NCBI GenBank assembly: GCA_023101725.1 | Contig: JALJCO010007818.1 | Location: 186,001 to 250,000 of the forward strand | Reading direction: 5' to 3' | From: Atherinomorus stipes | Lineage: Eukaryota > Chordata > Actinopteri > Atheriniformes > Atherinidae | DNA length: 64,000 nucleotides | Shown: piece by piece, positions 1 through 11,716 of the stretch | How positions within the stretch are numbered: the first letter of the stretch is position 1 | Layout of the letters: each line of letters starts with the position of its first letter | The notes under the pieces: generated by a model | Told to the model about the DNA's origin: nothing | Databases searched by the model: none | Seen by the model: only the letters and a program-made list of their open reading frames with translations | Translations under genes and position numbers: made by a program

Positions 1-599
1 TGTTTTCCTCCTCAACCACCTCTTACAGTGTTTGTTGTTGCTGTTGTTTTCCTGTTTCTGCAAACAGACTCCACAACATTCCTCCCCCCTCCGGAGAATT
101 TCTGCGTGCCTTTGAACGCCCCTCTGCATTCTCACCACAACATACGATTAGTCCTCCCACATCCAAACACGACACATGAGAGGGCTCACCACGACACGCT
201 GCACCAGCACCGCCACAAACACAAAGCAAAGATCCACTTTGAAAGCACACACTCCCTCATGTCGTCTGAAGGGATGCCCACTGGTGTGACTGGTGTGTTA
301 ACTGGGTGGCTCTGCAGCTGATCAGCCTTTAATCCACGATTCCACTCTACTTTTAGTTTGCCGCTGTCTTCTTCATCTTTTCTTTCCAGAAAGGATGTTT
401 TGCTGTCAGGTCCAGCTATGAACCCTGTTCTGTCACTTCAAATCATTGCTGGTTAATGTTAATGACCACAAAAGTTGCTAATGAAGTGAATTTTGATCCA
501 GTATGTGGGTAATTTGGCTTGTGTAGGTTGTAATTTCAAGCTTTAATTCTTATTCAACCCTTGAAACTTTACTAGATCCCCATGTCCCCGAGCACAATC
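1..599. other. No recognised feature
   Basis: Both strands have an open frame of 75-97 codons in the first 320 bases. Neither shows a domain, codon bias or clear splice sites, so no gene is called. Confidence 0.4.
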
Positions 600-607
600 A
601 CTTATAT

Positions 608-798
608 TAGGGGTGTCCAGCTCCGGTCCTCGAGGGCCACAATCCTGTAGGTTTTCCATGTCTCCCTTCTCCAACACACACCTGACTCAAATTCATAGTC
701 TTTTAGATTCATTTAATTTGAGTCAGCTGTGCTAGTGCAAGGAGGCATGGAAAACCGTCAGGACAGCGGCCCTTGAGGACCGACTTTGGACACCACTG
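608..798. mobile_element. hAT-type MITE with 8-bp TSD
   Basis: This 191-bp element starts TAGGGGTGTCCA and ends TGGACACCACTG, which pair as imperfect terminal inverted repeats (TIRs). The homology continues inward around 'GGTCCTCGAGGGCC' and 'GGCCCTTGAGGACC'. The flanks are identical 8-bp copies, ACTTATAT at 600-607 and 799-806, as hAT transposases make. It has no coding capacity and would have been moved in trans. Family placement comes from recall of similar teleost elements; boundaries and TSD are read directly. Confidence 0.9.
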
Positions 799-806
799 AC
801 TTATAT

Positions 807-1567
807 CATTACTAATTTCTCAGGAACTATAATGTGTAACTCTGTGGGGTAAATTGTGATGGATAACTTACCCTTTAGGTAATCTACAGAGGTTTTTCAG
901 ACATTTATATCTCATCCAGGAGGTTTACAATCCAGCTGCAAAATGTAGAGTTTATTTGGAGACTCTATGGTAAATCCACAATGACAGATTCATGATAACT
1001 CCATTATTTAACACATTTTATTATAATAAAAATATTACTATTACTTGTATGTTGCTAAGACACCTCTTATCATAATTCCCAGGTCAAAATAGAGCAACTT
1101 CCTGCTGACTGTTGACCAATCAGATAACTTAAATTGACAATGTTTTGGGTAAAATTCTGCTTAATGGTCTTTGACATCCTTTAAAGGGTTAGATGTTACA
1201 GTAGGAATGAGACATCCAATTCAAAATGGGAAAAAACCTGAGTGTCATCAACATAAAATTTAAAGGAAATATTATATTTCCTAAAAATTTATCACAAAGG
1301 CAGCATATAAAATGAGAACAAGGTGAGGACCAAAATAGATCCTTGAGGTACACCAAGGTGATGAAGAGGAGTATTCCCAAATGGACACATTAAAAAAAAC
1401 TTATATAAAATCAGATTTAAAGACCCACACATAACTTTTTGGTCAACTTTTCGGATTCGGTGAAGAAACGCAAGGAAACATTACCAGAGGAAGAGAGGAG
1501 GGGACAGAACAAGAGTCAAGATAAGACTGTCTTTTACTGGATGGAGTGAACTCACAGTACAGTTAGG
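807..1567. other. No recognised feature
   Basis: AT-rich single-copy-looking sequence. The stretch at about 1190-1380 resembles a teleost repeat that I cannot classify. Confidence 0.3.
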
Positions 1568-1593
1568 ATAATAATAATAATAATAATAATAAT
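1568..1593. repeat. (ATA)n microsatellite
   Basis: An uninterrupted 26-bp run of the ATA/AAT trinucleotide. Confidence 0.95.
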
Positions 1594-3402
1594 GGATTAG
1601 ATTGATATTAGGGATGGACAATTAATCGGATTTTAATCCTGATTTCAATTTTGCCTTCTCACAATCATAAAAACGCTGTAATCGAAGAAAAACGTTAAAT
1701 CCTGAAGTGAACAGACTGGTGGAGTTACAGGAAGCAAACTGCCGGGAGTGTAGAACAGGAATGCATGTAGACTGAGTATTCATTTTTATTGCTATTATTA
1801 TTTTAGATAATAGTTTAGCCATTAATAGATAAAAGTTTAGCCATTGATAGGGGGCAAACTGAGAACATTTCTAAAAGTTGCGTTGTGGGTCTTTAAACCA
1901 CGATAAAAATAGGCCTGAAAAAATGCCTCCTTGTATTCTTTTTGTGGGAACAGTAATAATAATAGTCATTGTTAATTTTTTTTTCAACTAATGGCTGAGA
2001 TTAAAATTCATAATTTAGGAACAATAGTTAGGTGAACTACTTGAAAAGTCATTTGATGCAAACACTAACTTTTGGCATTACATACCCAAGCCAAATGGTA
2101 AACATAGCTTGGGCAGGTTTACTTTTACAGATTTTTTAAAAAAGAAGATTCACCATAGTCACTGAAAAATTTGCTATATCGAACAGTGTAGCAGGATATT
2201 ATAGGGCTAAGCCCAACAACATTTTAAACTCTCATTGAAAGAATGTTGTGACAGACTTAGTCATGTACAGCAATAAAATCCAAAAGAACAAAAACAGCAG
2301 AAAAACCTGGGTCAGCAATTACAAGAAGAAGAAAAACTCTTGAAAGGGCCAGCTCAGTGTTGGCCTTGAAAGGGACAGAAGGTTAAAAAGAAGACTGGAC
2401 CTCTTCACAAACTCATCAAGTGTCTAAAAAGGTGTAGACTTGATTACAATCTTTTTTTTTTCATGAAATTAAGGAGTTTTTGTCAAGCAGCTGCACAACA
2501 ATGTGTTTGAAAGCAGCTCATTAACAGTCTGATGACAATGAGGCATTTAGTAAAAGTAAAACACCAGGCTCAATAATGTGAAGAGTTTCTTTGAAAAGGT
2601 GAGAGGAGGATATCTTGTGGGAAATTAGAAAGTCTTAAATGATAGGCTATTAAATCAGAAAAATCCTCAGGCTCAGCCTGCTGAAAAACAGCAGAGCATT
2701 TGGGAGGTCGGGACTGATCTAAAACTATTCAACCAACATTTAGACATTCACACTCTTACTGCTCACTAGAATATGACATACTAGCATAATGTATTTTTTT
2801 ACACCTTTATTCAGCAGGTTTTCATTGCAGTGAGTGTACAGACGGTATCCCCACAATATGGCCGGGATCAGCTGATTATCACTGCAGCATTAACTGCTTC
2901 AGTCTGCGACTTTTGTCTTTTGATACAATAATAAATCAGCAGATAATTTTCTTGCACTTCGAGGTCGACCTTCAGCATTTGGAAACAAACTGTTGCCTTC
3001 AGTCCGTCCTTCACAAGTTATTTTAAATGAACAGAAAGTGTCCTTATCTGTGGATCAGTTGTATGAGCAGAGAAAAAGTTACAGTGAGAGGGATATGTCT
3101 GTTATTTCCCAACGGATCAAATCTTCTTATTCCACTGCTCAACAAGAGCTGTATTTCTCATGTTAATGTATTCCTTTAGATGTATTGCTGCTCTGTATGT
3201 ATTGAAAGTATACATGAGACTCCCACGTCTCCGCCTGAAGCTTTGATTTGGTTCAGTTGAAGTTTGCAAAGTTTGGCAGTGACTCAAACTGATTTATTTG
3301 ATGTCTCAGCATTTTTAAAGAATATTTTTTATGTTAACATTTCAAACTCAGGAGTAATAATAATCACCATATCTTAAAGATTTTAGTCAATATTCCCTGT
3401 GT
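1594..3402. other. No recognised gene; possible degenerate hAT end
   Basis: TAGGGATGGACAATTAATCG at 1609 resembles the start of a hAT MITE, but I see no matching end or TSD. The rest is AT-rich with no open frame I would support. Confidence 0.3.
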
Positions 3403-3406
3403 TTAA

Positions 3407-3953
3407 AGGTAGAGTCCGGAGTTTTCCCCCTGAAAATAAACGCTAGACTTGCGCAAGAAATCCGGCTTAATCCGCACCCTTGAGCCTCTACTCTGGTGTG
3501 GCGGTGAGTTTAATTTGCAACTCCCCCTCCTGTGATTGCATAACTTCTTTTCCTTTTGTTTTGGTGTGCTCGGGATGTTTCTGGGCAGAAGTTTGTGTGT
3601 TGTCTCCAGCCAATGACAGAGCTAAAGGCGTAACGCTCTGTTGGGATAAAGTCGTTGATTGGAGCAAACTTTAAAAAAACAAACGTCGTCTGGAGCTGAC
3701 ACCAGATTAACTGAAATTCTTGCAAAAAATGACGGATGCAGTGAAGAAAAGGAAGTATTTTGCCGTGAAAACAGTTTTAGATAGTGCACACTTGAAAACC
3801 ATGGATTAACATTGGCTTAGCTTTCACCCACTTCCGAGCTTTGATGGAGAGGCTTGGGGCTGAAGAGCAATGCGGCCGTTAGCCTGAGATGAGGGGCACT
3901 CAGTTTGAATAGTGTTTACAAACAGAAATGGGGGAACACTCTGGACTCTACCT
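3407..3953 (+). mobile_element. TTAA-flanked MITE, copy 1 (piggyBac- or Kolobok-like)
   Basis: This 547-bp element begins AGGTAGAGTCC and ends GGACTCTACCT, so the termini are inverted repeats. It is flanked by TTAA at 3403-3406 and 3954-3957. A second copy in the same orientation lies at 53102-53566 and also has TTAA on both sides, which supports the boundaries independently. Shared internal landmarks are CCCCCTGAAAATAAA near the left end and GTTTACAAACAGAAATGGGG near the right. TTAA target sites are typical of piggyBac and Kolobok; which superfamily applies is inference. It carries no transposase. Confidence 0.85.
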
Positions 3954-3957
3954 TTAA

Positions 3958-4760
3958 CCCATTCCTTCTTCTTGGAGGTGGTTCTGGGCAGAACTGTCAA
4001 GACTCCACCCCCTCCACAGGATGCTTTGCTGTTGGCAGCATTCAGCTCTTCTTCGGACAATTGATTTGTCAGATGATCCAAACAAACAGAATGAGCCTCA
4101 TCCTCTGTCCTAGGGCTGGGCGATATGGACCAAAAGTCATATCTCGATATATTTAGGCTGAATATCAATATACGATATATATCTTATATTTTTATCGCAA
4201 GGTGAGAGCAAATATTTTGCTACAGTCAGAGCCAAATATGACATTACAAGTAGTTTAATTTAAACAGACCGGATGAAATAATGCTCAGCTGTTTAAAGAA
4301 TGATAAAATGTAAACAGAAATACTGTATTATACTGTATGTAATAATATTTGCATATGCAAGTAAGGAACATTACTCAGAATTAAATGTAACACACCCTAG
4401 TAAGGTTAGTATTTATATACCAAGACAAAAACACACATTGAACTCCATCTCTCGATATGGGCGATATGGTCCAATTCCATATCTCATTTGAAAATATATC
4501 GATATATTTTTCATATCGATATATCGCCCAGCCCTACTCTGTCCAGTCCTGGTACTGTGCAGAAATTCAGTCTCTCTTTGATGCTCTTCATGGAGAGGTG
4601 ACCTCTTTGTGAATGTTACCACACCAGACCATTGTCCAAAAGTCTGATTTTTGTAGCTGAGTCTTTAGGAGGAAGTGATCTTTCCTATGTTGTAAAGCCT
4701 TCCTCATCACAGCTGAACTTCACACCTTTTAAGTTGTAAATTGTCCAGTTTGAAGCTCTT
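3958..4760 (-). mobile_element. Tc1-like transposon remnant, split by a hAT MITE
   Basis: Sequence at 4010-4111 and 4545-4690 resembles the antisense of a common teleost Tc1-like transposase gene, for example GGATGCTTTGCTGTTGGCA, CCAAAAGTCTGATTTTTG and GAGTCTTTAGGAGG. The two halves become continuous when 4112-4536 is removed. The frame is broken and no complete transposase remains. The left edge is set by the TTAA MITE; the right edge fades near 4760. The family call is from memory, not a search. Confidence 0.6.
4112..4536. mobile_element. hAT MITE with perfect TIRs and perfect TSD
   Basis: A 425-bp element with 16-bp perfect TIRs (TAGGGCTGGGCGATAT at the left, its reverse complement ending at 4536). 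It is flanked by exact 8-bp copies of CTCTGTCC at 4104-4111 and 4537-4544. Intact ends and TSD suggest one of the younger insertions in the window. The interior is AT-rich with repeated GATATAT and has no transposase. It sits inside the Tc1 remnant described above. Confidence 0.95.
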
Positions 4761-5224
4761 AACAATAACTAGAAAAAGCATTTGAAGAGCGCAGCCCTCC
4801 ACCAAGCAACTCAATTCCCTCCATATGGGCCCATCACAGTGATAAAGAATAATTTAAAAAATGCCTGGATCCAGAAGATGATCTGGACCAAAATGTAATC
4901 CAAATCTGTTCACAGCTTTTCAAGTTACAGTACTTGTTAACTAACAGACTGTCAAATGCCGGCAATTACATGACCTCCTTGGTGGATATTATGATAGATT
5001 AGATTGAAGCACAGATTAAAGCACTTACATTGGATCCATTATTCAGTAGCTACAGCTGCCCTTGGACAGACGGACAGAAACAGCGCACCAATGACCTTTT
5101 TCAAAAATTGGTACACCAGCGATACTGGTGACGGAGGCCATGAGGGTGAAGTGTCTTGCCCAAGGAAAAAGGGGATTTGAACTGCTAATTTTCTGGTCAT
5201 TGGGGGACTTGCCCTCCACCTGGG
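4761..5224. repeat. Unclassified; degenerate teleost repeat at 5040-5224
   Basis: From about 5125 the text 'GAAGTGTCTTGCCCAAGG' followed by 'GGGGATTTGAACTGCTAATT' matches a dispersed repeat I know from many teleosts. Nothing is recognised in 4761-5039. Confidence 0.45.
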
Positions 5225-5651
5225 ATCTTTGCGCCCCAAAAAGGGTTTTTTGGGGGGGGCCCCCTCTTTAATATATATAACAAAATTTTTTTCAGTTCAA
5301 TTCAGTTTGGCTTCATTTATGTAGCGCCAATTCACAACAGATTCATATCAGGGGAATGGACAGAATAGGGGCCCCCCAAGGTGGGGTGTGGGGCCCCCCT
5401 GTGTATTCTCTTCTACAGGAGGGCCGATTTGGGGGGGGGGGTGGGGGCAAAGTTGGTAGAGGAGATTTTATCTTTGGCCCTCTTTTAAATTTTATTATTT
5501 TTAAAAATTTGATGATCTGAGAAAAGAGAAAAGATATTTTGATATATATTTATTGTGGTGAGGAGGGGAAGTGAAACAAACAACCACAACATATAGTGGG
5601 GGGTGGGGGGCGGGTGTTTTTTTCTTCACCAAAAACTGAAGCCCATGATCA
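5225..5651. repeat. Homopolymer-rich stretch with a dispersed-repeat 5' end
   Basis: Runs of 6-11 G or C and unusual junctions suggest poor base quality or an expanded low-complexity tract. At 5293-5345 the sequence matches the start of a common teleost repeat (CATTTATGTAGCGCC followed by AATTCACAACAG). A later part of the same family appears at 10341-10520. Confidence 0.45.
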
Positions 5652-7478
5652 GGGCCCAGTATTTCAAAATTTGAATCCAGATCAAAATGATCTGGATTTC
5701 CAAATCCCTGGATTCAGGTCCACGGATCTCAGATTGATATCTGGATATTTCAAAACTTTGGTGGATTGGATCAAAATGATCCCGATCCTGTTAGATGGAG
5801 ATTTACAAATCTGTCCCTCCCACTGGATCATTGACAGGAAACAGGAAATGATGACATAAAGGACTTGTCATGAGCGTGTGTCTGATCAATATGATCATGT
5901 ATCAGTCAACGCTGACGCTAAATCATCACTGCAAACAGAGAAACAACTCTGGCAGTCAAATTTCTTTTTCTTCTTTAACTCAGACGTTTGTTCAGCTACA
6001 GAGAAGCTGTAGTTGAGAAACAGAGCGGTCTGTAAGTAGGCTACTTTTAACATTTCCATACCAATAAAGATGTTTAATAAATGATTTTAATAACCAAGAC
6101 ACAAATCAAGGAAGCTCAATAATAAAAGTGTTTTGTTATTTGGCAACAAGAAGTGCAGAAATGAAAATCTTGAGTAAAAGAAACTATTGAGAGTATTGAG
6201 CACACTCAGCAGCAGAATGTCCTCTGAAAGGGACGGACTCACTCAGCTCAGCAAGAAGAGGTGAAGGTAAAGATTAAGATGCTTGACAAGCAGTTAAACT
6301 AATAAATTTATGTGAAAATGAAACATGGTTATCAATTATTCATGCAAACATTTTTATTTATGGAGCGTCAACATGTTTACTTTGTGACAGAAATTTAACT
6401 TTTCAGGATTCGTCTGTAACTGTCACTAAATTCTGAGCTATGTGCAGATTTTGTTTACTTATTTTAAATGATGGACTGCAATTACAGCTACGTTCAGATT
6501 TAGGGAAATATTGTAGATGTGTCGTTTGTCGCACAGGCCATCCTTTCATCCCTGTTGTAGTGATGTGAAATCATGTTTGCGGGTCGCCACTAAGGGGCGC
6601 TGTTCATTGTGATTGTGATGTCAGAAAGTGAAGAAGAAGAGAACATTTGGCTTTTATAGATAGCAGAAAGCAGCAGCAATGAATAAATGAATGCACCAGG
6701 CAGAGTAATGAAAGTTCTGAAATATACAGCGGTGTTGGGACATTTTCTTGTGCGTTCAGCCTAAACAACGTGCTGCAACATTTCCTCTTTAATGACATGG
6801 AGGCGTTTGTCTGGATGATAACGGTATAAGAGACAAAAGACCGCTTTCCAGAACAAGTTTGAAAGGGTTGGAACTGTATTATTGCCTAAAGCGCTTTGAG
6901 TGGTCCACATAGTGAGTAATTTAGCGCATCGCTGGAACAAAAAATGTTGTGCATGGACGCCGCTTCAAATGTGGTTACACTCTTCAAATCTTAAAAGTGA
7001 AAAACAGGTCTCACGCAAAAATAATTTACTTAGCAGAAACAAGAGCACTATGTTTGTTGTAAATTTGGCTCCATCACAATGCGTATGAAACATTTCATTT
7101 TTAAAAATATATCATATTATTTCTTCAGTATGAAAGGAGTAGATTTATGTAACAGATTCAGAGTGAAAGATGTGTAGTTAGTGACTGCAGCTGCCAACCT
7201 CATTGTTTTCCACCTCAAGATCCTCCTCAAATCCACCTCTGAGGTGGGATTATTTTAATCCCCATTTTCAGGATCAAAATGATCCAGATTTGGGCCCAAA
7301 CTTTTGAAATACCCAAAAGAGCAAAAAATCTGGATTAAAGGTAGGATTGGATTTACAGATCTGGATTTAAATCTTCAGGATTAAATCTCGTTTGAAATAC
7401 CCAATTTCTGATCAGATCTGGAAAAAATCCAATCCACCTGGATTAATCCTGGTGGATTATTTTTGAAATACTGGGCCC
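5652..7478. mobile_element. 1.8-kb inverted-repeat DNA element, superfamily unclear
   Basis: The ends are GGGCCCAGTATTTCAAAA and its near-exact reverse complement TTTTGAAATACTGGGCCC. Inside each end are repeated GGATT and AAATCC motifs and short palindromes such as 'GATCAAAATGATC', a subterminal-repeat layout typical of transposase binding regions. I find no matching TSD immediately outside: TCA lies to the left and AGA to the right. No transposase frame longer than about 65 codons exists inside, so it is non-autonomous or decayed. The termini resemble those of Harbinger/ISL2EU-like elements, but that is inference. Confidence 0.75.
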
Positions 7479-7859
7479 AGAGAATCAATGACGAGATTGT
7501 CAAATGTCAGAGATAGTTCATGAAAAACAGTGGCACACTGACAAGAGAAATTTGAAAAGTGTTCTGGAACATGAGTACTTTTTTACAGAAATCAATTTTA
7601 AAGTAGTATGCCTAATACTCAAGTAGAAAGTTGCTGTTTTCCAAGGAGCATAATCTTTGTGGTATATTTTTGGTCTCATGGAGGTTTGAATTTATGTTTT
7701 ACCAAATGTTTTTGAAGGATTATTTCGATTTTCAGTAATTTCAGGCTGAAAAAAAAGGTTATTCATTTTCCACATTACTTTTTATGAGGTTTCATTTTTT
7801 GACAACTATGCTACAGGCTAAGCATATTGGATTTCATATACACTGAAAACAAGTTTTAG
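7479..7859. other. No recognised feature
   Basis: AT-rich sequence with no supported frame or repeat structure. Confidence 0.3.
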
Positions 7860-8110
7860 TTTTTGCCCATGACCGTCCAGGCAGAGTCATTTTTGGCCAT
7901 CTAATGTAAAGAATTTGGACACTAATGACTGCATCAGCCCTTTTCCTGGAAACATCTATTACAAATACTGTGATAACACAGCTATTCAAGCTCTCCTCAC
8001 AGATGACTACTTGGTCCTGGAATACAACACCATCAGTCACTTCAGTAAGTGGTGTGAAAGTAACCACCTTCACATCAGTGTAGGGGGAAAAAAAAAGAAC
8101 TTACAATAAT
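7860..8110 (+). mobile_element. LINE reverse-transcriptase fragment, mutated catalytic motif
   Basis: The plus-strand frame at 7915-8109 reads TNDCIS...YYKYCDNTAIQALL, then a stretch ending SHFSKWCESNHLHISVG. This matches the palm region of a teleost non-LTR reverse transcriptase, where the usual catalytic box is Y/F-A/S-D-D-T. Here it reads YCDNT, so the second aspartate is lost and the copy is dead. Only about 65 codons survive before a purine-rich stretch ends the frame. The clade (L2, CR1 or Rex1-like) cannot be decided from this length. Confidence 0.7.
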
Positions 8111-8689
8111 AATAAAAAAAAAGCAAGTAGAAAAAGAAATAAGAAATATCCTTGGCCGAACTTGCATAGACCTAGAGTTAAAGTTCACCATTTTAAGAAC
8201 TAACTGTTAAACTGGTTGTTTTCTAATTAAGAGTCTACGACATGTTACAGGACTTTAAATTCAATGTTTGTTTCTTTCCTCATTCCTCTTAAAGAGGCAT
8301 AATATCTGACGATCGGTGGCAGCTTTAAGTTTTATTTTCAGTCTGGTTCATGGAGCAGAAGTGAATATATCCTGCTGTGTCTGATTCTTCCTGTAGCCTT
8401 CACTGTGTGCGGAAATGCGCAGTAAACTAAACGTTCTTTCACGTCAGTCTCAAAGTCTTTAATAAGACCAGAAAATGTCACTGGACTTATCTCTAGCGGC
8501 TTTATTATAATAAAGTTATCAGAGGGTCTTAAAACTTGCTAAATATAGCAACAAAGACGCCAAGTTGTGCCGTGTGCGTCAGCATAATTGGGTGTACCAG
8601 AAAATGAGCACTAACAAACATTCCACATCCAGTGGATTTTTTTGTGTTTGGGGGCTTTTTCTTCTTGTTCCAATTGCTACTTGATGCTT
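8111..8689. other. No recognised feature
   Basis: AT-rich sequence; short A-rich runs at 8113-8145. No gene is supported. Confidence 0.3.
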
Positions 8690-8917
8690 GATGCCCAACC
8701 AAAGGGCAAACTCCACTGGAGAACAGTGAGGTTACTTCAGGGTTACCCAAAAATTGTAGTTCTTTCTTCATCTGCTAGGGGCTGGCTCCAAAACAGAACA
8801 AATCCCCACAGACTCCCATGTTAAAAAGGCCAACTTAACAGCAGAAATAAACATGGTTACAGCCTGGTCCAAAACATCATTTTAGGTATAATAGGTCAGG
8901 TTTACCTTCCTGTCAAC

Positions 8918-8919
<2 letters not shown>

Positions 8920-8955
<36 letters not shown>
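8920..8955. repeat. Poly-G run of 36
   Basis: Thirty-six consecutive G residues on the plus strand. It is either a real unstable, G4-prone tract or a base-calling artefact. Confidence 0.9.
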
Positions 8956-8957
<2 letters not shown>

Positions 8958-9065
8958 GATCATTCATTTAGATGTTATTTAATCTTAAAATTACACATAA
9001 TTAGGGGCGCGTCGTTTTGATTGACAGGCGGCAGACCGGATGCCGGTTTTAGCCGTGGAGACTAA

Positions 9066-9740
9066 AGGCCTTTACATACCTACTCAGACTATTTCGTCCG
9101 TAAGATTCAAACGGCAAAAGCTTGAATCAAATTAATATCAAGTCAACGGGAGTGCTCACATCAGTGACAAAATTCCGTCTTGCGATTTTGCGACGTTTAT
9201 TTTTTCGAACTTATGTAGATTTTCTTAATATTCGCATCCGACAGATACACAATCCACCAATCAGAGAAGGCGCTCTGACCGTCACAGAGCTGGTCGCAAG
9301 CAAAAAGAGAAAGGAAAAAGAGAGAGGTGTCGCTTGGTTGCTGTTATGGCATCATTATGGCTCAGGTGTTATCACCTTTGTGTCGCAGCACTCTTGTTTG
9401 GCAAACGGGGGTTGGGGGGTGTCACAGCTGAAGTTTTCACTACATTTTGTAGCCATTTGAGGTTATTAGCTACATGTGTTCCATTTAAAATCCCCATTTG
9501 GCATCTCCACGGTGAGATCAGCTGTTTTCAGCATCCAGGAGTTCACCTGCAGCCGCCTCTCCCTCCGTCACTGCTGCATGTGCTCACGTTCCTCTGGAAT
9601 AACAAATGCGAGTTTGTTTTTGCATCTTCGTAATTTCACATTGGAGCAGGTGTGTATAGACAAATGCGTCTATACTTCTCCCTCGAATTATTCTCAATTT
9701 CGTGCCGTTTATTCGCATCGGTCCCGGTGTGAGAAGGCCT
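9066..9740. mobile_element. PIF/Harbinger-like MITE with TAA TSD
   Basis: This 675-bp element starts AGGCCTTTACATACC and ends GGTGTGAGAAGGCCT, which form short imperfect TIRs. TAA flanks it at 9063-9065 and 9741-9743, matching the 3-bp TWA target preference of PIF/Harbinger transposases. It splits the dispersed repeat around it. Plus-strand frames of up to 114 codons inside show no transposase motifs. Confidence 0.65.
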
Positions 9741-10087
9741 TAATAGTTAGCTCCCTGCTTGCTCCCAGGAAGGCCTCAGCCTATAGCAGAGTTGCAAAAT
9801 GGTGTTTTTTAGCTGGTTAACAAGTCTGAGCGTGTCTTACCTCTTAACTGTCTATCTTTGTTCGTTTCTGTTCGCTTCGGATTAGCTCTATTAGCGTTAG
9901 CTTGGCTGTCAATCATTTGGCCCGTGGTTCAGAGCCGCCTTGCCTTTGCCCATTTTAGTATTTTCCGGGAGTGACAACACAAGCGACACGGGCAGAAGGC
10001 AACGGTGGGAAACGCCCAACTGGCTTCACTTTCCATTATTCAGGTGTGACTGATACTACGTCCATTTTTTTTCCAGTCTTTGTGCCC

Positions 10088-10340
10088 AACCCTAGTTATG
10101 TTTCATGTATTACTTCATGTTGTACTCTGTGTCGTGTTATTTGCCCCAGGGAACAATAAAGTTGAAAGTCTAAGGCAGTTGACCAACATAATCTATTTAA
10201 TACAGCTCATTGTAGTCAAATTATAATCTGATTAAATCCACAATAGTCAAATTTATGATAGTAATTTCATTAATGTAAAACAGTTCATTTCAAAAGAATG
10301 ATCTAGCTAGAGAAACCAACAAATTTGATCAAATCTTTTT
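10088..10340. other. Possible retroelement 3' end, otherwise unrecognised
   Basis: GGAACAATAAAGTTGAAAGTC near 10148 resembles the polyadenylation-signal tail of teleost retroelements. Nothing else is recognised. Confidence 0.35.
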
Positions 10341-10520
10341 GATTTAATCCTCCAGCCTGAGCTGAGGAGACAGTGGAGAGGAAAAACTGTCTTGTAACAG
10401 GAAAGTAAACCTCCTGCAGAACTAGAACCAGGAAGTCTGGCCATCTACCTGGACCAGATGGAGGTGGAGAGAACAGGACAGATGGGTCAACAGCACCAGG
10501 GATACTTGTTGAGAAAGAAA
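10341..10520. repeat. Teleost dispersed repeat fragment
   Basis: 'GAGGAAAAACTGTCTT', 'ACCTCCTGCAGAACTAGAA' and 'TGGCCATCTACCTGGACCAG' follow in the order known for a common teleost repeat whose 5' start also appears at 5293-5345. Orientation is the same as that piece. Confidence 0.6.
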
Positions 10521-11636
10521 AAGACACAGCTGCAGCCGTGTCCTTTCTGCAGTTACCATCTACAGCAGCTTCACACCCAGATTTTTCATCACACATCTTA
10601 CTCCATCTCATGGAGCATCATTCAGACATTTAAACCCAGAACAAAATAACAAACAAAACACAAGCTGTGGTGTTTTTATCTGTTTGATGCTAAGAGCTTC
10701 ACACAGCTCTTCCTTGTGGAAGTTGCGGTGAAAAGTATGAGACTCTCCCTGAATCTTAACAGCTGCACCCTCGCTGCATTGACACGTCATCCACATTAGA
10801 TGCGACATCTCAATCTGACAGGAGAAATGAATGAAAACCAGATGATAAAAAGGAAATGCACAAGGATTGGCAGAACTGAAGTTTAACCTCTGAATAAACT
10901 AAACAAAACACAAAGAAACCCTCAGAGAGGTTCAGTCCAGACGCTCATCGGCACACTGCTGCATCAGCTGAAGTAGAAGACAGTATTTGCTCACATTGAG
11001 TTGTCCTCTGAGGGATGACTCATGGGTTGTTTGTAGCTCTAATTTTGTGCCCCGCTTCCCAGAGCAGAAGGAGCAGGGCCAGTTCTTGGTTCTGTGGTAC
11101 TCAATGGTGTTGAAATGATACCGACAGGGCGGCAGCATGTCGATGTCATTCTCTCCGTCCTCAGTTTCACGTAGCAAAGGTACATTATGTCAAACTGAAG
11201 GCCTTTGTGCTGGCTAGACTGCAGAGCCACCTGATGCCACCCAGAGCGACCCGGTTAAGACATTTAACAAAAGACCCGATTGAAAAGGTCAGTTTGTGTG
11301 GCTCGGCTTTAAAGGTGCAAAACAAGGAGTGGAGACAAATTACAAAAGGACAAAAAAGCTACGATTCACCTTGCTGCTCTTTTCTGCTGGAAGTTTTTTT
11401 TTCTTGAAATATAATTTATTCCATTCTTCCAAACATAAAGTTCAGGGAGTGAGTGAATCTGGACTTCAGGCCACATTCACAAGCAAACTCTCGTTAGCGT
11501 ACAGGCTCACATTTACACTTTGATGGATGCACCGTGGCTTTAGTGTTTTACTACACTAAAACACTGAACTGGCATCAGATCTTTAAAATCTGCCTTTATT
11601 TAGTTTTTCCATTTTTATATTTAGAAATTACATACA

Positions 11637-11641
<5 letters not shown>
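10521..11641. other. No recognised feature
   Basis: Several 63-102 codon frames lie on both strands, with no domains and poor agreement between strands. No splice-bounded exon was convincing. Confidence 0.35.
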
Positions 11642-11690
<49 letters not shown>

Positions 11691-11692
11691 AT
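11642..11692. repeat. (TA)n microsatellite
   Basis: Nearly pure TA dinucleotides with two TG substitutions at the right end. Confidence 0.95.
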
Positions 11693-11716
11693 GGGGAGGA
11701 TGAAATGAGTCCAAAG

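Larger units (their letters stand above)
8690..10087. repeat. Older dispersed repeat, interrupted by a MITE
   Basis: The segment containing GGGGCTGGCTCCAAAACAGA, CCCACAGACTCCCATGTTA and GGGGCGCGTCGTTTTGATTG belongs to a repeat I know from percomorph genomes. Its continuation, ending near ACTACGTCCATTTTTTTTCC, resumes after 9743. The 36-G run lies inside it, where related copies carry a short G tract. The outer limits are approximate and the class is unknown. Confidence 0.5.
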
